DNA from: Candidatus Heritagella gallinarum
GTDB taxonomy: Bacteria; Bacillota; Clostridia; Oscillospirales; Acutalibacteraceae
Reading direction: 5' to 3'
Assembly (NCBI GenBank): GCA_904394685.1
Contig: CAJFNK010000072.1
Span: 1-42,290, forward strand
DNA: 42,290 nucleotides
Below, piece after piece: positions 31,768-39,837 of this stretch (positions within the stretch are counted from its first letter, which is position 1; each line of letters opens with the position of its first letter). The position numbers were made by a program, and so were the translations under genes. The notes beneath the pieces were generated by a model. It was not told the origin of the DNA and searched no databases. It saw only the letters and a list, made by a program, of their open reading frames with translations.

Positions 31768-32355
31768 ATGAAACTGACACTGCGAATGGCAATCCCAGAG
31801 GATGCCCCGGCCATGCTGGCGATTTATACCCCCTATGTAGAGAATACCTCCATCACCTTTGAATATGTCCCGCCCACGGTGGAAGAATTTACCCGCCGGG
31901 TGGAAGCTGTTCTTCCGCAATACCCCTGGCTGGTGTGCGAGGCCGACGGCGAGATTGCCGGGTATTGTTATGCCGCCGCTCATCACGAGCGTGCCGCCTT
32001 TCAGTGGGATGCAGAGCTTTCCATCTATCTGGACAGCCGTTTCCACCGTCAGGGGATTGCCTCCCGTTTACTGCGCTGTATGCTGGCATTGCTCACCGCA
32101 CAGGGATATTACCGTCTGTATTCGCTGATTACCGTCCCGAATCCGGGCAGCGTGGGTTTTCATGAAGCACACGGATTTTACCACATCGCCACCTATCCGG
32201 CTACCGGCTATAAGCTGGGCGAATGGCACGATATGATTGTGATGGAGCGCCCCCTGCGCCAATTGCAGGAAAATCCGGTGCCGCCGGTTTCCTGGCAGTC
32301 ATTGGATGCAGAATTTGTCTCCCTTTGTTTGGAAAGACCGTATTTTTCCGAATAA
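31768..32355 (+). CDS. GNAT-family N-acetyltransferase, phosphinothricin-acetyltransferase-like
   Basis: 195 residues. The GNAT core spans 5-165: LRMAIPEDAPAMLAIYTPYV (beta1-alpha1), SITFEYVPPTVEEF (typical of the Pat/YwnH group), AELSIYLDSRFHRQGIASRL with the acetyl-CoA pyrophosphate loop (RQGIAS) and ITVPNPGSVGFHEAHGF. The group acetylates small amines such as methionine sulfoximine-like compounds, amino acids or herbicide; substrate unknown. A 30-residue tail after the fold is unassigned. The ATG at 31768 has AGGGAGG 8 nt upstream; an ATG 5 nt earlier is in another frame. It is followed by a bidirectional terminator. Confidence 0.87.
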   Translation: MKLTLRMAIPEDAPAMLAIYTPYVENTSITFEYVPPTVEEFTRRVEAVLPQYPWLVCEADGEIAGYCYAAAHHERAAFQWDAELSIYLDSRFHRQGIASRLLRCMLALLTAQGYYRLYSLITVPNPGSVGFHEAHGFYHIATYPATGYKLGEWHDMIVMERPLRQLQENPVPPVSWQSLDAEFVSLCLERPYFSE

Positions 32356-32435
32356 CGGAGAACGTTCTGGCGAAACTCTATCTCAGCCTCAAAACCGGAT
32401 TGCGGTACACACGATTCTAAAACAACCGTCATTTT

Positions 32436-32470
32436 AAAAGCGCCCGGAAGTTTTGCTTCCGGGCGTTTTT
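32436..32470. terminator. Bidirectional terminator between GNAT and HAD-like genes
   Basis: Perfect arms CGCCCGGAAG (32441-32450) and CTTCCGGGCG (32456-32465), TTTTG loop, AAAAG before and T5 after. It overlaps the stop of the reverse-strand gene. Confidence 0.9.
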
Positions 32471-32957
32471 AGCTTTCTCCCAATATTTCCACCGCTCTCT
32501 CCACCTCGGTTTCCGTCAGGCCAATATGGGAATCCGGCCGCACCTGATGGGATGAAAGCCGCAGCGTGTGCAAATCCAGGTCTTCCAGAACCACATAGGC
32601 CTCCGGTTTTGGATGGGTTCTCAGCCAATGGAGGATTTCTTTCCCCTTGCAGCGGTGATACCGGCGGTTTTTGCGGATATCCGGGTTCGAGAGGTCTTTG
32701 GTTTTGTCCAAAAGCCGCAGCCCCTGCTCCCCAAGCCGCTCCAACAGCTGCTCTGCTTCTGGGCGCAGAGGATGCAATTCCTTATCAAGCCAAAATCGCC
32801 AGCCCGAATGAAGTACCAACTGCGCCCCGGTGCGGCGCACGATTTCCCCCAACAGGCGCACCCGTTCCCTGTCTATCCACTCTCCCGATGCAAGCTGACG
32901 CCGGGTTGGAAAGTCAGAATTCAGCACTCCATCCACATCCAGAAAAATTACCTTCAT
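32469..32957 (-). CDS. HAD-domain protein resembling the HAD domain of RNA-repair (Swiss Army Knife) proteins
   Basis: 162 residues. Seen: MKVIFLDVDGVLNS (motif I, Asp8 and Asp10), LVLHSGWRFW (motif II, Ser in the SG pair), KNRRYHRCKGKEILHWL (a basic stretch near motif III) and YVVLEDLDLHTL (motif IV, with acidic Asp pair). This LDVDGVLN plus late LDD/EDLD pattern marks a small cap-less HAD group also found fused to RNA-repair enzymes. Here it stands alone, so an RNA role is only a resemblance. Function unknown; probably a phosphatase. ATG at 32957 follows GGAGG. Confidence 0.75.
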   Translation of the reverse strand: MKVIFLDVDGVLNSDFPTRRQLASGEWIDRERVRLLGEIVRRTGAQLVLHSGWRFWLDKELHPLRPEAEQLLERLGEQGLRLLDKTKDLSNPDIRKNRRYHRCKGKEILHWLRTHPKPEAYVVLEDLDLHTLRLSSHQVRPDSHIGLTETEVERAVEILGES

Positions 32958-33154
32958 CTGTCTTTTTCCTCCCCAAAAAAATTTTGTTTTTTCTTTGACA
33001 AACGCCTTTATACAAGTTGTTATACCCATTAAGTTTTCCACCGGTTGTTGAAACGATGTGAAAAACTTTGTTGTTCTTTTGCATAAATTTCATTTTCCTA
33101 TTTGACTACTTTGTACGAAAATCTGTTCGGTTTTGTCGAGTTTCAGAAAACACA

Positions 33155-33186
33155 AAAGCCCGCTTTCCATCAAGAAAGCGGGCTTT
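33155..33186 (-). terminator. Terminator of the phosphoglucomutase gene
   Basis: Perfect arms AAAGCCCGCTTTC (33155-33167) and GAAAGCGGGCTTT (33174-33186) with a 6-nt loop and a T-run on the reverse strand, 14 nt after the stop. Confidence 0.9.
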
Positions 33187-33199
33187 GTTCATTATAGAA

Positions 33200-34903
33200 T
33201 CAGATTCCCAACAGAGCCGGTACAGCAGCCTTCATGTTATCAATGATTGCCACAGAATCCTCACGGCTGGTGCCCTTAGCAGACAGATAAATCTTGATCT
33301 TGGGCTCGGTGCCGGAAGGACGAACAATCAGCTTGCTTCCGTCTTCCATACGGTATTCCAACACGTTGGACTTGGGCAGGGTGATCTCGGTCTTTTCCTC
33401 GCCGTCATAACGGACGGACTCCTGATAGTCGCTCCAGCCAATCACCTTGTGGCCGGCAATCTCAGCAGGCGCATTCTCACGCAGGGTGGACATGATGTTC
33501 TGCATCTTCTTCATGCCGTCTTCGCCTTCAAAGCCGAAGTTGCACAGGTCATTGCGGTAGTAACCATATTTCTCATACAGGGCGTTGATAGCGTCTACCA
33601 GCGTCATGCCCTTCTTCTTATAGTAGTAAGCCATTTCGCAAATCAGCATGCTGCCATCCACAGCGTCTTTGTCACGCACATAGCCGCCGGACAGATAGCC
33701 ATAGCTCTCCTCAAAGCCCAGCAGATAGCGCTCAGGATGACCCTCTGCTTCCAAACCGGCAATCTGGTCGCCGATATACTTGAAGCCGGTGAGAACACGA
33801 CGCATCTCTACGCCATAGTCCTTGGCAATGGGGTCTACCATATCGGTGCTGACGATGGTGGTAACAGCTACCGGATTCTCCGGCAGAGTGCCGTTTGCCT
33901 TCTTCTGGGAAGCAATGAAGTCCAGCAGCAGGATGCCCACTTCGTTACCGGTGAGCAGGATATACTCGCCGTTCTGGTTGACGGCGATGCCAACACGGTC
34001 GCAGTCAGGGTCGGTTGCCAACAGCAGGGTGGGCTCCACCTTCTCGCACAGTTCCAGACCCTTTTGCAGGGCTTCCCGGATCTCCGGGTTCGGGAACGGG
34101 CAGGTGGGGAAGTTGCCGTCGGGCTCGGACTGTTCGGGCACAATATGTACATCGGTAATGCCAATGCGCTCCAGAATCCGGGTCACGCACATCTTACCGC
34201 TGCCGTTGAGGGGCGTATAGACAATGCGGAGGCTGCCGTCGGTGCCGCCCAGCACGCTCTGGGACTGCACATCATTGAGGAAAGCGTCTACGCAGTCATC
34301 GCCAATCCATTTGATGCTGCCATCCTTCAGGCCGTCCTCAAAGGGAACTTTTTTGACATCCTCAAAAATATCCAGGCTGTTGATTTCTGCCAGGATCTCG
34401 TCGGCCATCTCCAGCGTTACCTGGCAGCCGTCGCTGCCATAAGCCTTATAGCCGTTGTATTTAGCGGGGTTATGGCTGGCTGTTACACAGATACCGGCAT
34501 CGCACTTGAGATACCGAACCGCATAAGACAGCGCCGGGGTAGGCATCAGCTGGGGATACAGATATGCCTGGATTCCGTTGGCAGCCAAAACCGCTGCGGA
34601 CTCACGGGCAAACTTGTCGCTTTTGATACGGCTGTCGTGGGCAATGGCAACACTGGGCACAACGCCTTCGGCCTTGTGCTTATTGAGGTAGTTGGCCAGA
34701 CCCTGAGTGGCCTTCCGTACCGTATACACATTCATACGGTTGGTGCCGGCGCCGATTACGCCACGCAGACCGCCGGTGCCAAACTCCAGGTTCCGGTAAA
34801 ACCGGTCATTGATCTCCTCAGGTTTGCCCTGAATGGACTGAAGTTCTTCGGTCAAATCGGGATCGTCCAGGGATGCCGCAAGCCATCTCTCATACTCGTT
34901 CAT
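33200..34903 (-). CDS. pgcA: Phospho-sugar mutase (phosphoglucomutase/phosphomannomutase, PgcA-type)
   Basis: Interconverts glucose-1- and glucose-6-phosphate (or mannose phosphates), supplying UDP-glucose for glycolipid and wall polymer synthesis. 567 residues, the length of the Firmicutes PgcA group. Seen: FGTGGLRGVIGAGTNRMN, the phosphoserine loop TASHNP (Ser143), metal loop DPDCDRVG (about 300), sugar loop GFEESYGYLSGGYVRDKDA (about 396) and phosphate loop RPSGTEPKIKIY (about 533). All four active-site loops are intact. GTG at 34912 is possible, but ATG at 34903 with AAAGGA upstream is preferred. It would feed the UgtP-like enzyme at 25.4 kb, which is inference. Confidence 0.9.
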   Translation of the reverse strand: MNEYERWLAASLDDPDLTEELQSIQGKPEEINDRFYRNLEFGTGGLRGVIGAGTNRMNVYTVRKATQGLANYLNKHKAEGVVPSVAIAHDSRIKSDKFARESAAVLAANGIQAYLYPQLMPTPALSYAVRYLKCDAGICVTASHNPAKYNGYKAYGSDGCQVTLEMADEILAEINSLDIFEDVKKVPFEDGLKDGSIKWIGDDCVDAFLNDVQSQSVLGGTDGSLRIVYTPLNGSGKMCVTRILERIGITDVHIVPEQSEPDGNFPTCPFPNPEIREALQKGLELCEKVEPTLLLATDPDCDRVGIAVNQNGEYILLTGNEVGILLLDFIASQKKANGTLPENPVAVTTIVSTDMVDPIAKDYGVEMRRVLTGFKYIGDQIAGLEAEGHPERYLLGFEESYGYLSGGYVRDKDAVDGSMLICEMAYYYKKKGMTLVDAINALYEKYGYYRNDLCNFGFEGEDGMKKMQNIMSTLRENAPAEIAGHKVIGWSDYQESVRYDGEEKTEITLPKSNVLEYRMEDGSKLIVRPSGTEPKIKIYLSAKGTSREDSVAIIDNMKAAVPALLGI

Positions 34904-35051
34904 TGGTAACACGTTCCTTTCAACTGCCTACGCAATGTTAATATTGTCAAAGCTTCTTGAAGCCTCTCACAAGGCTCCGGGGGACAATTCCCCTGCTTAT
35001 AGGATATCATGCTTATCCGTCAATGTCAATGACATTTGGCGTCGAATAAGC

Positions 35052-35519
35052 TTATTTTCTGTCAATAATGTTCGTTACAATTCCCTGCGGCGTAATATCA
35101 ATAATCCCATAACTGCCATAACTCCCCCGCAGGCTTCCGGGATTCATGATATAGAGTCCATCCCGGTAAACGGCCTCCGCCATATGGGTATGGCCATAAA
35201 GGGCAATATTGGCCTTGCGCTGCCGGGCAGCGTGTTCAAAGTCATAGGTGCCATATTTTACCTGATACACATGCCCATGCGTATAGAAAATCCGCACCCC
35301 GTCTATCAGATGTTCGCCCACAGCCGGAAGCTGGGAACCCCAGTCGCAGTTTCCCCTCACCTGTAAAAACATTTTGTCGGGGAAGCGATATTTCTGTGCC
35401 TCTACGTCCCGCTCTCCATCTCCCAGATGGATCACGACCTCTGCTTTAGGCTGGGAGGCAATCACCTCATACAGCCCGGCCTCATCGCCGTGGGAATCAG
35501 AAACAACTAAAATTCTCAT
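35052..35519 (-). CDS. Metallophosphoesterase, YfcE/MJ0936 type
   Basis: 155 residues; calcineurin-like phosphodiesterase with metal motifs VSDSHGD (Asp8, His10), VVIHLGDGERD (Asp), QVRGNCDW (Asn, the usual GNCD), FYTHGH and YGHTHMAE. MNPGSLRG closes the fold. Members act on 2',3'-cyclic or phosphodiester substrates in vitro; the natural substrate is generally unknown. ATG at 35519 is chosen (GAAGG 7 nt upstream) over an in-frame start 18 nt earlier. It is divergent from the small-protein operon. Confidence 0.87.
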   Translation of the reverse strand: MRILVVSDSHGDEAGLYEVIASQPKAEVVIHLGDGERDVEAQKYRFPDKMFLQVRGNCDWGSQLPAVGEHLIDGVRIFYTHGHVYQVKYGTYDFEHAARQRKANIALYGHTHMAEAVYRDGLYIMNPGSLRGSYGSYGIIDITPQGIVTNIIDRK

Positions 35520-35658
35520 ACAAAAGCCTTCTTCCATACCGGCACTACTTTGCCGTATTTTCTTTCTTTTTATTCAATCCTGTATTTCCTTTGACATCCT
35601 CTTGTTTTGGGTGTCATGTTTTATAGCCTCATGCATATCCTGATAGCAGAGACCTTTT

Positions 35659-35679
35659 CCGGAGGAAAAAGCCCTCCGG
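35659..35679 (+). promoter_or_regulatory. Leader hairpin before the three-small-protein operon
   Basis: CCGGAGG (35659-35665) and CCTCCGG (35673-35679) are perfect complements around a 7-nt loop, 31 nt before the first ATG. The left arm resembles a ribosome binding site held in a stem. No strong promoter is visible nearby: TTGACA at 35591-35596 has a poor -10. Confidence 0.4.
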
Positions 35680-35710
35680 TCAATGTTTTCGAGAAAGGGA
35701 GGAATATCCC

Positions 35711-35962
35711 ATGCCAAACCAAAACCAACTCGACCGCCTTCTCCAGCAGGCCGCACGGCAGCTTGGCACCAGCCCGGAGCAGCTCAAAAACGCCGCACAA
35801 AACGGCCAGCTGGAACAACTCGTCGGCGGCATGAACGCCGGAGACGCTTCGAAATTCAAGCAGGTGCTGTCTGACAAAGACGCTGCCAATAAACTGTTGA
35901 GTACGCCCCAGGCGCAGAAACTGCTGCAAATGCTGATGGGGCCGCAAAAAGGGGGAAAATAA
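35711..35962 (+). CDS. Small hypothetical protein, first gene of a three-gene operon
   Basis: 83 residues, unrecognised. It is mainly helical and rich in Gln, Asn, Leu and Lys, with no Cys and no membrane span. Visible: NQLDRLLQQAARQLGTSPEQ then LKNAAQNGQLEQLVGGM, and near the end LLSTPQAQKLLQMLMG. That last motif (LL-x-x-P ... L-x-x-ML) recurs at the start of the next protein. ATG at 35711 has AAGGGAGG upstream. The next gene starts 4 nt after the stop, so the two are cotranscribed and probably made together. Function unknown; the pattern suggests small proteins that bind each other. Confidence 0.7.
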   Translation: MPNQNQLDRLLQQAARQLGTSPEQLKNAAQNGQLEQLVGGMNAGDASKFKQVLSDKDAANKLLSTPQAQKLLQMLMGPQKGGK

Positions 35963-35966
35963 TCCA

Positions 35967-36401
35967 ATGGACGATCTGGCAGGAAAACTCAGCGAACTGC
36001 TGAACAGCCCGGAAGGGATGGCCCGTATCCAGAATCTGGCCAGTATGCTTGGGCAAAACCAGCAGGAATCCCCGGCTCCTGCCGATTCGTCTGCTTCTTC
36101 TCAGGATTCGGGGGAGGGGTTCTCGCTGGGGGCCTTGAGCTCCCTGTTGGGCGGAATGGGAAAAGGGGCCGAAAGCGCCCCCGCCCTGCCCGATGCCGGG
36201 ACGCTCCAACTGGTCACCCGGCTGGCACCCATGCTCTCTGCCGTGCGGCAAGAGGATGACAGCACCCGCCTGCTGCGGGCACTGCGCCCGTTATTGGGAG
36301 AGGAGCGGCAAAAAAAGCTGGATGAAGCCATCCGGATTTTACAGATGATGCGGATGCTGCCGCTCTTGCGCCAGTCCGGGCTGCTTTCGGGGATTTTATG
36401 A
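35967..36401 (+). CDS. Small hypothetical protein, second gene of the three-gene operon
   Basis: 144 residues, unrecognised. N-terminal helix MDDLAGKLSELLNSPEGMAR with IQNLASMLGQ echoes the end of the first protein. Next comes a low-complexity Ser/Ala/Pro linker (about 33-50), a Gly-rich hydrophobic patch (SLGALSSLLGGMGKG), and a C-terminal helical region from about 75 with a LLRALRPLLGEERQKKLDEA stretch and a Met/Leu-rich end. It overlaps the third gene by 4 nt. It resembles helical hypothetical proteins widespread in Clostridia, but I know of no assigned function. Confidence 0.7.
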   Translation: MDDLAGKLSELLNSPEGMARIQNLASMLGQNQQESPAPADSSASSQDSGEGFSLGALSSLLGGMGKGAESAPALPDAGTLQLVTRLAPMLSAVRQEDDSTRLLRALRPLLGEERQKKLDEAIRILQMMRMLPLLRQSGLLSGIL

Positions 36402-36724
36402 TTACAGGAAGGGAGAGGAATCCTTTGTCGGATAAGGAAAATATGATTCGGATGCAAGAGGACGCCATGCGGCGGGTTCGGGAAATGCAGAGCCGTGCCC
36501 GGAACCATCTGGAACACTCCCGGCCCGAACCGGAACCTGCGCCTGATCCCGCTCCCAAAGCCAACGAAAAGCATCCGGCGGTTTCCCCCGCCTCTTCCGG
36601 CGATTTGCTGGACACCCTGCTCAAAGACCACGAGCGCACCCTGATTCTGGCGCTGCTGGTCATTCTGGGCAGTGAAAAAGCCCATCCGGAGCTTTTATTC
36701 GCCCTGCTGTTTTTACTGATGTGA
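36398..36724 (+). CDS. Small hypothetical protein with hydrophobic tail, third gene of the operon
   Basis: Up to 108 residues, unrecognised. The ATG at 36398 overlaps the previous stop (ATGA), which favours coupling; a TTG at 36425 with GGGAGAGG 6 nt upstream is the alternative start. Seen: a basic, charged helix (IRMQEDAMRRVREMQSRAR), a Pro/Glu/Ala-rich linker, DLLDTLLKDHERTL, then a hydrophobic C-terminus LILALLVILG-SEKAHPE-LLFALLFLLM. It ends as two short hydrophobic helices with a charged turn, possibly a membrane-attached hairpin. This suggests the trio forms a membrane-linked complex, which is inference. Confidence 0.65.
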   Translation: MITGRERNPLSDKENMIRMQEDAMRRVREMQSRARNHLEHSRPEPEPAPDPAPKANEKHPAVSPASSGDLLDTLLKDHERTLILALLVILGSEKAHPELLFALLFLLM

Positions 36725-36727
36725 ACC

Positions 36728-36751
36728 CCGCCGGATTTCCGGCGGTTTTTT
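36728..36751. terminator. Terminator after the three-gene operon
   Basis: CCGCCGG (36728-36734) and CCGGCGG (36739-36745) with an ATTT loop, then T6. It lies 4 nt after the operon stop and overlaps the stop of the convergent gene on the reverse strand. Confidence 0.85.
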
Positions 36752-37805
36752 ATTGGGAAGAAACCGGGGTTCCGCCATCCTCCGGCACACGCACTCCGGC
36801 AATATATTCTTCTCCTTCTCCATCTGCCTTATCCAGCACATACTCCATATATTTAACAGGAGAAGGCTCCTCTGCCGCACTGCTTTCATCGCTTCGCCAG
36901 CTGTCGGTAGGCGCTACATATCCCACCCGCAAAATCGTTTTTCCATCTTCGTTCCAGATGGACTCGGTATAGGGGATAAAGCTGCTCTGGGTACTGTATG
37001 GGGTAACATGGAACTGGTTGGTATCCTGGTCAAAGGTGAAAAAGGTGTCGGCATCCAGATTGCTGAGCTGCAATTCCGCTTCGGGGCCAAACAGCTGGTG
37101 GCAGGCATCCGACACATCGCTCAGGGGAACCAGTGTGCGCCCGGCGTCGTCATAGTCGGTATAGACAGCGCTGTTATCCTCCAGCGCTTTCCACAAGGAA
37201 GCCGCCAGCACCATTTTCTGGTCAGCATCTTCCTGTGAGCTGAAAGCCGCCGGGTCCTGCATGACCACCGGCTTGATAAACTGGTCGTAGTTTCTTTCCT
37301 GCGTATCGTCTGTCACTGTGCGATAGATTTGGGTTCCCACAGCGGTTGCCAGATATCCCACTCCTACCAGTGCCAACAACAGCACAATCACCCCGGTAAT
37401 CAGTCCCGGCCTGCGGTGCTTGCCTCTGGCTCGAAAACGGGGTTCCTGCTCCTGCGGCTCCAATTCTTCTTCCAGCTCCGGTTCTTCCTCTGGTGGGACA
37501 GGCTCCGGCTCCTCGGCTGGGGTTTCCTGCAAAAGGTCAAAGCCTTCCTGCGCCGCTTTTACCGCTGCCTTTACCGCAGCGGCCGGGTCGGAACGGCGTT
37601 TTGCCTCTGCCGGTTTTTTGACTGCCGGAGTGCTTTCTGCTTCCAGATGCTGTTTCTGCTCTTTTTCTTCCAGCGTTTGAAACAGTTCCCGATAATCCGA
37701 AGAAATCACCTTGCCCTTTGGCGGCTCTTTGGCGGCTTTTGCCTCCACCTTACCCGCCTCAGCCGACTGCTCCTGCATTTTTTCGGGATTTTCATGCTTG
37801 TCCAT
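36750..37805 (-). CDS. Hypothetical single-pass membrane protein, last gene of the proBA operon
   Basis: 351 residues from ATG 37805 (GGAAGGA 8 nt upstream; an earlier ATG at 37829 is possible). The cytoplasmic N-terminal half is very acidic and Pro/Glu/Lys-rich with a KVISSDYRELFQTLEEKE segment. One membrane helix (about 134-158, LITGVIVLLLALVGVGYLAT) is followed by an extracellular domain of about 190 residues with no family I recognise (e.g. VLAASLWKALEDNSAVYTDY, PEAELQLSNLDADTFFTFDQ, FHVTPYSTQSSFIPY). It follows proA by 58 nt. Perhaps an envelope sensor or scaffold. Function unknown. Confidence 0.75.
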   Translation of the reverse strand: MDKHENPEKMQEQSAEAGKVEAKAAKEPPKGKVISSDYRELFQTLEEKEQKQHLEAESTPAVKKPAEAKRRSDPAAAVKAAVKAAQEGFDLLQETPAEEPEPVPPEEEPELEEELEPQEQEPRFRARGKHRRPGLITGVIVLLLALVGVGYLATAVGTQIYRTVTDDTQERNYDQFIKPVVMQDPAAFSSQEDADQKMVLAASLWKALEDNSAVYTDYDDAGRTLVPLSDVSDACHQLFGPEAELQLSNLDADTFFTFDQDTNQFHVTPYSTQSSFIPYTESIWNEDGKTILRVGYVAPTDSWRSDESSAAEEPSPVKYMEYVLDKADGEGEEYIAGVRVPEDGGTPVSSQ

Positions 37806-37863
37806 GCTGTATCTTCCTTCCATACTCATTCATACTGCTCCAAAAGGCTGTGCGTCGCCCCTC

Positions 37864-39105
37864 TCAGCGAATCTGTCCGTTTCCACGAATCACAAACTTC
37901 TGGGAAGTCAGCTGCCGGATTCCCATAGGGCCACGGGCGTGGAGCTTCTGGGTAGAGATGCCGATTTCTGCTCCCAGCCCAAACTCGCCGCCGTCGGTAA
38001 ACCGGGTGGAAGCGTTAACATATACCGCCGCTGCATCTACTTCCGAAAGGAAGCGCTCGGCGTGATGGTAGTTCTCCGTCACGATACACTCGCTGTGCCC
38101 GGAGGAATAGCGTGCGATGTGCGCCATAGCATCGTCCAGGGAATCCACCACCTTGACTGCCAGAATATAATCCAGATACTCGGTTGCCCAGTCTTCTTCA
38201 CAGGCAGGGACGCAGCTGGGCAAAATCCGGCAGGTTTCCTCGCAGCCACGAATCTCCACCTGTTTTTCGTCCAGCTTGGCCTTGATGCGGGGCAGTGCCT
38301 GCTCTGCGACAGCACGATGTACCAATACCGTTTCGATTGCGTTGCACACTGAGGGACGGGAGGTCTTGGCGTTAAAGATAATTTCCTCCGCCATATGCAG
38401 GTCGGCAGCGTCATCCACATACACATGGCAGTTTCCCACACCGGTTTCAATCACCGGTACATGGGAATTTTCCACCACTGCCCGAATCAACCCGGCGCCG
38501 CCACGGGGAATCAGCACATCCAGATACCCGGTCAGCCCCATCATCTCCACCGACGAAGCACGGCTGGTATCCTGCACCAGCTGGATGCTGTCTTTAGGCA
38601 GGCCAGCTGCTTCCACAGCACCACGCATCACTTCGGCAATGGCCTGATTGGAACGGAACGCCTCTTTGCCACCACGAAGAATCACAGCGTTTCCCGCCTT
38701 CAGGCAAAGCGCCGCCGCATCAGCGGTCACGTTGGGACGGGCTTCATAAATAATGCCGATTACGCCCAGCGGCACCGCCACCTTTTCGATACGGAGCCCA
38801 TTGGGACGCACGCCGCCCTCCAGCACCTGCCCGATGGGGTCGGGCTGTGCCGCCACCTGGCGCACACCGTCCGCCATTCCCTGAATCCGCTTTTCATTGA
38901 GCGCCAGCCGGTCCATCAGCGACCGGGACATGCCCGATTCTTCTGCTGCCTGCAAATCCTGCCGGTTGGCGGCCAAAAGGGTCTCTGCATTTTCTTCCAA
39001 TGCTTTGGCAATCGCCTCCAGCGCTTCGTCCTTCTGCTTTCCGGCAACTGCCAAAAGCCGTGCGGCCTCTTTGGCCTTTGCGCCCATTTCTTGCAACTGG
39101 GTCAT
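37864..39105 (-). CDS. proA: Gamma-glutamyl phosphate reductase
   Basis: Second proline-biosynthesis step: NADPH-dependent reduction of gamma-glutamyl phosphate to glutamate semialdehyde. 413 residues, full length, aldehyde-dehydrogenase fold. Seen: VPLGVIGIIYEARPNVT, NAVILRGGKEA, IPRGGAGLIRAV, ETGVGNCHVYVD and the active-site NAKTSRPSVCNAIETVLVH (Cys), with ending ISTQKLHARGPMGI. I use ATG 39105 (AAGGAGG upstream); the open frame before it has no start signal and overlaps the lipoprotein gene. In operon order it follows the lipoprotein gene by 38 nt and is parted from proB by that gene. Confidence 0.94.
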   Translation of the reverse strand: MTQLQEMGAKAKEAARLLAVAGKQKDEALEAIAKALEENAETLLAANRQDLQAAEESGMSRSLMDRLALNEKRIQGMADGVRQVAAQPDPIGQVLEGGVRPNGLRIEKVAVPLGVIGIIYEARPNVTADAAALCLKAGNAVILRGGKEAFRSNQAIAEVMRGAVEAAGLPKDSIQLVQDTSRASSVEMMGLTGYLDVLIPRGGAGLIRAVVENSHVPVIETGVGNCHVYVDDAADLHMAEEIIFNAKTSRPSVCNAIETVLVHRAVAEQALPRIKAKLDEKQVEIRGCEETCRILPSCVPACEEDWATEYLDYILAVKVVDSLDDAMAHIARYSSGHSECIVTENYHHAERFLSEVDAAAVYVNASTRFTDGGEFGLGAEIGISTQKLHARGPMGIRQLTSQKFVIRGNGQIR

Positions 39106-39143
39106 TGATAACTCCTCCTTATCCATTCTACTGATCGTTCTTT

Positions 39144-39803
39144 TTACGAAACCGGAATTTCCTCTGCTGTGAGTTCCTCTATCTGTAAATAATCCCCAAG
39201 CCACTGAACAATTCCGCCTTCCAGAGCGGAAATCGTTTCTTTTTTCACCAGCTGTGCGTTTCCTTCTGCCAATCCGTCTTTTTGGAAATAAAACGATACC
39301 ACTACGGAGTAGTTTCCCGGAAACTGATAAATCCAAAGCTGATTTTCCTGCTGCCCGCCAGCATTAAAAATTCCATCTACCGCTAGTGTAGCAGAAACCG
39401 CAATCATACTGGTTCCATCTGATGCGTTGATGGTACTGATAACGCTGGGCAGCATCTTTTTTTCCATCACTACCCGTATTTCATCCGAAAGCGTTTCGCC
39501 GGAAATTTGAGAAAAATAGGCGTCAAACGCTTTGTCCGGCAGGACAATTCGGGTTACTTTTTCGGGCTTGGAAAAATCTTCTTTCCCGATTTTCTCTATC
39601 AGCGATGTGAGTTCATCACTGTTTGTCATACTCTGCGTATACGCTTTTGACTCTGCCAGTGAATCCATCTGTTCCACCAGCTCCATCCCCTTTTGATTCA
39701 GGGCCTCCCGGCTCATGGGACGGTTTTGCTCTGAACAGGCGCCAAAGCCCAGAAGCATCCCCAGGCTCAGCAAAACACACAGGCTTGTTTTCATTCGTTT
39801 CAA
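39144..39803 (-). CDS. Hypothetical lipoprotein between proB and proA
   Basis: 219 residues from TTG at 39803 (GAGGTG 6 nt upstream); ATG at 39794 is the alternative. N-terminus is basic then hydrophobic (TSLCVLLSLGMLLGFGAC), ending in a lipobox-like FGAC, so the mature protein starts at Cys and is membrane-anchored outside. The rest has no recognised domain: a helical region, DKAFDAYFSQISGE, then LPSVISTINASDGTSMIAVS and FPGNYSVVVSFYFQKDGLAE. Its place between two proline-biosynthesis genes is unusual. Function unknown. Confidence 0.75.
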   Translation of the reverse strand: MKRMKTSLCVLLSLGMLLGFGACSEQNRPMSREALNQKGMELVEQMDSLAESKAYTQSMTNSDELTSLIEKIGKEDFSKPEKVTRIVLPDKAFDAYFSQISGETLSDEIRVVMEKKMLPSVISTINASDGTSMIAVSATLAVDGIFNAGGQQENQLWIYQFPGNYSVVVSFYFQKDGLAEGNAQLVKKETISALEGGIVQWLGDYLQIEELTAEEIPVS

Positions 39804-39837
39804 CTCAAACACCTCACCTTTTATTGTAGAGGATTTT

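Noticed and set aside
31768-32355. Antibiotic or herbicide resistance acetyltransferase
   Set aside because: The Pat-like GNAT group is broad; sequence does not reveal substrate and the neighbours are housekeeping genes.
32469-32957. RNA-repair system
   Set aside because: Only the HAD domain resembles those fused to RNA-repair enzymes; no ligase, kinase or adenylyltransferase partner is present.
33068-34909. Open frame of 613 codons on the forward strand opposite pgcA
   Set aside because: It is the mirror of a confidently assigned enzyme gene; no ribosome binding site and no recognisable protein. Similar long antisense frames at 1808-3100, 7345-8739, 10739-12331 and 21581-22768 are rejected for the same reason.
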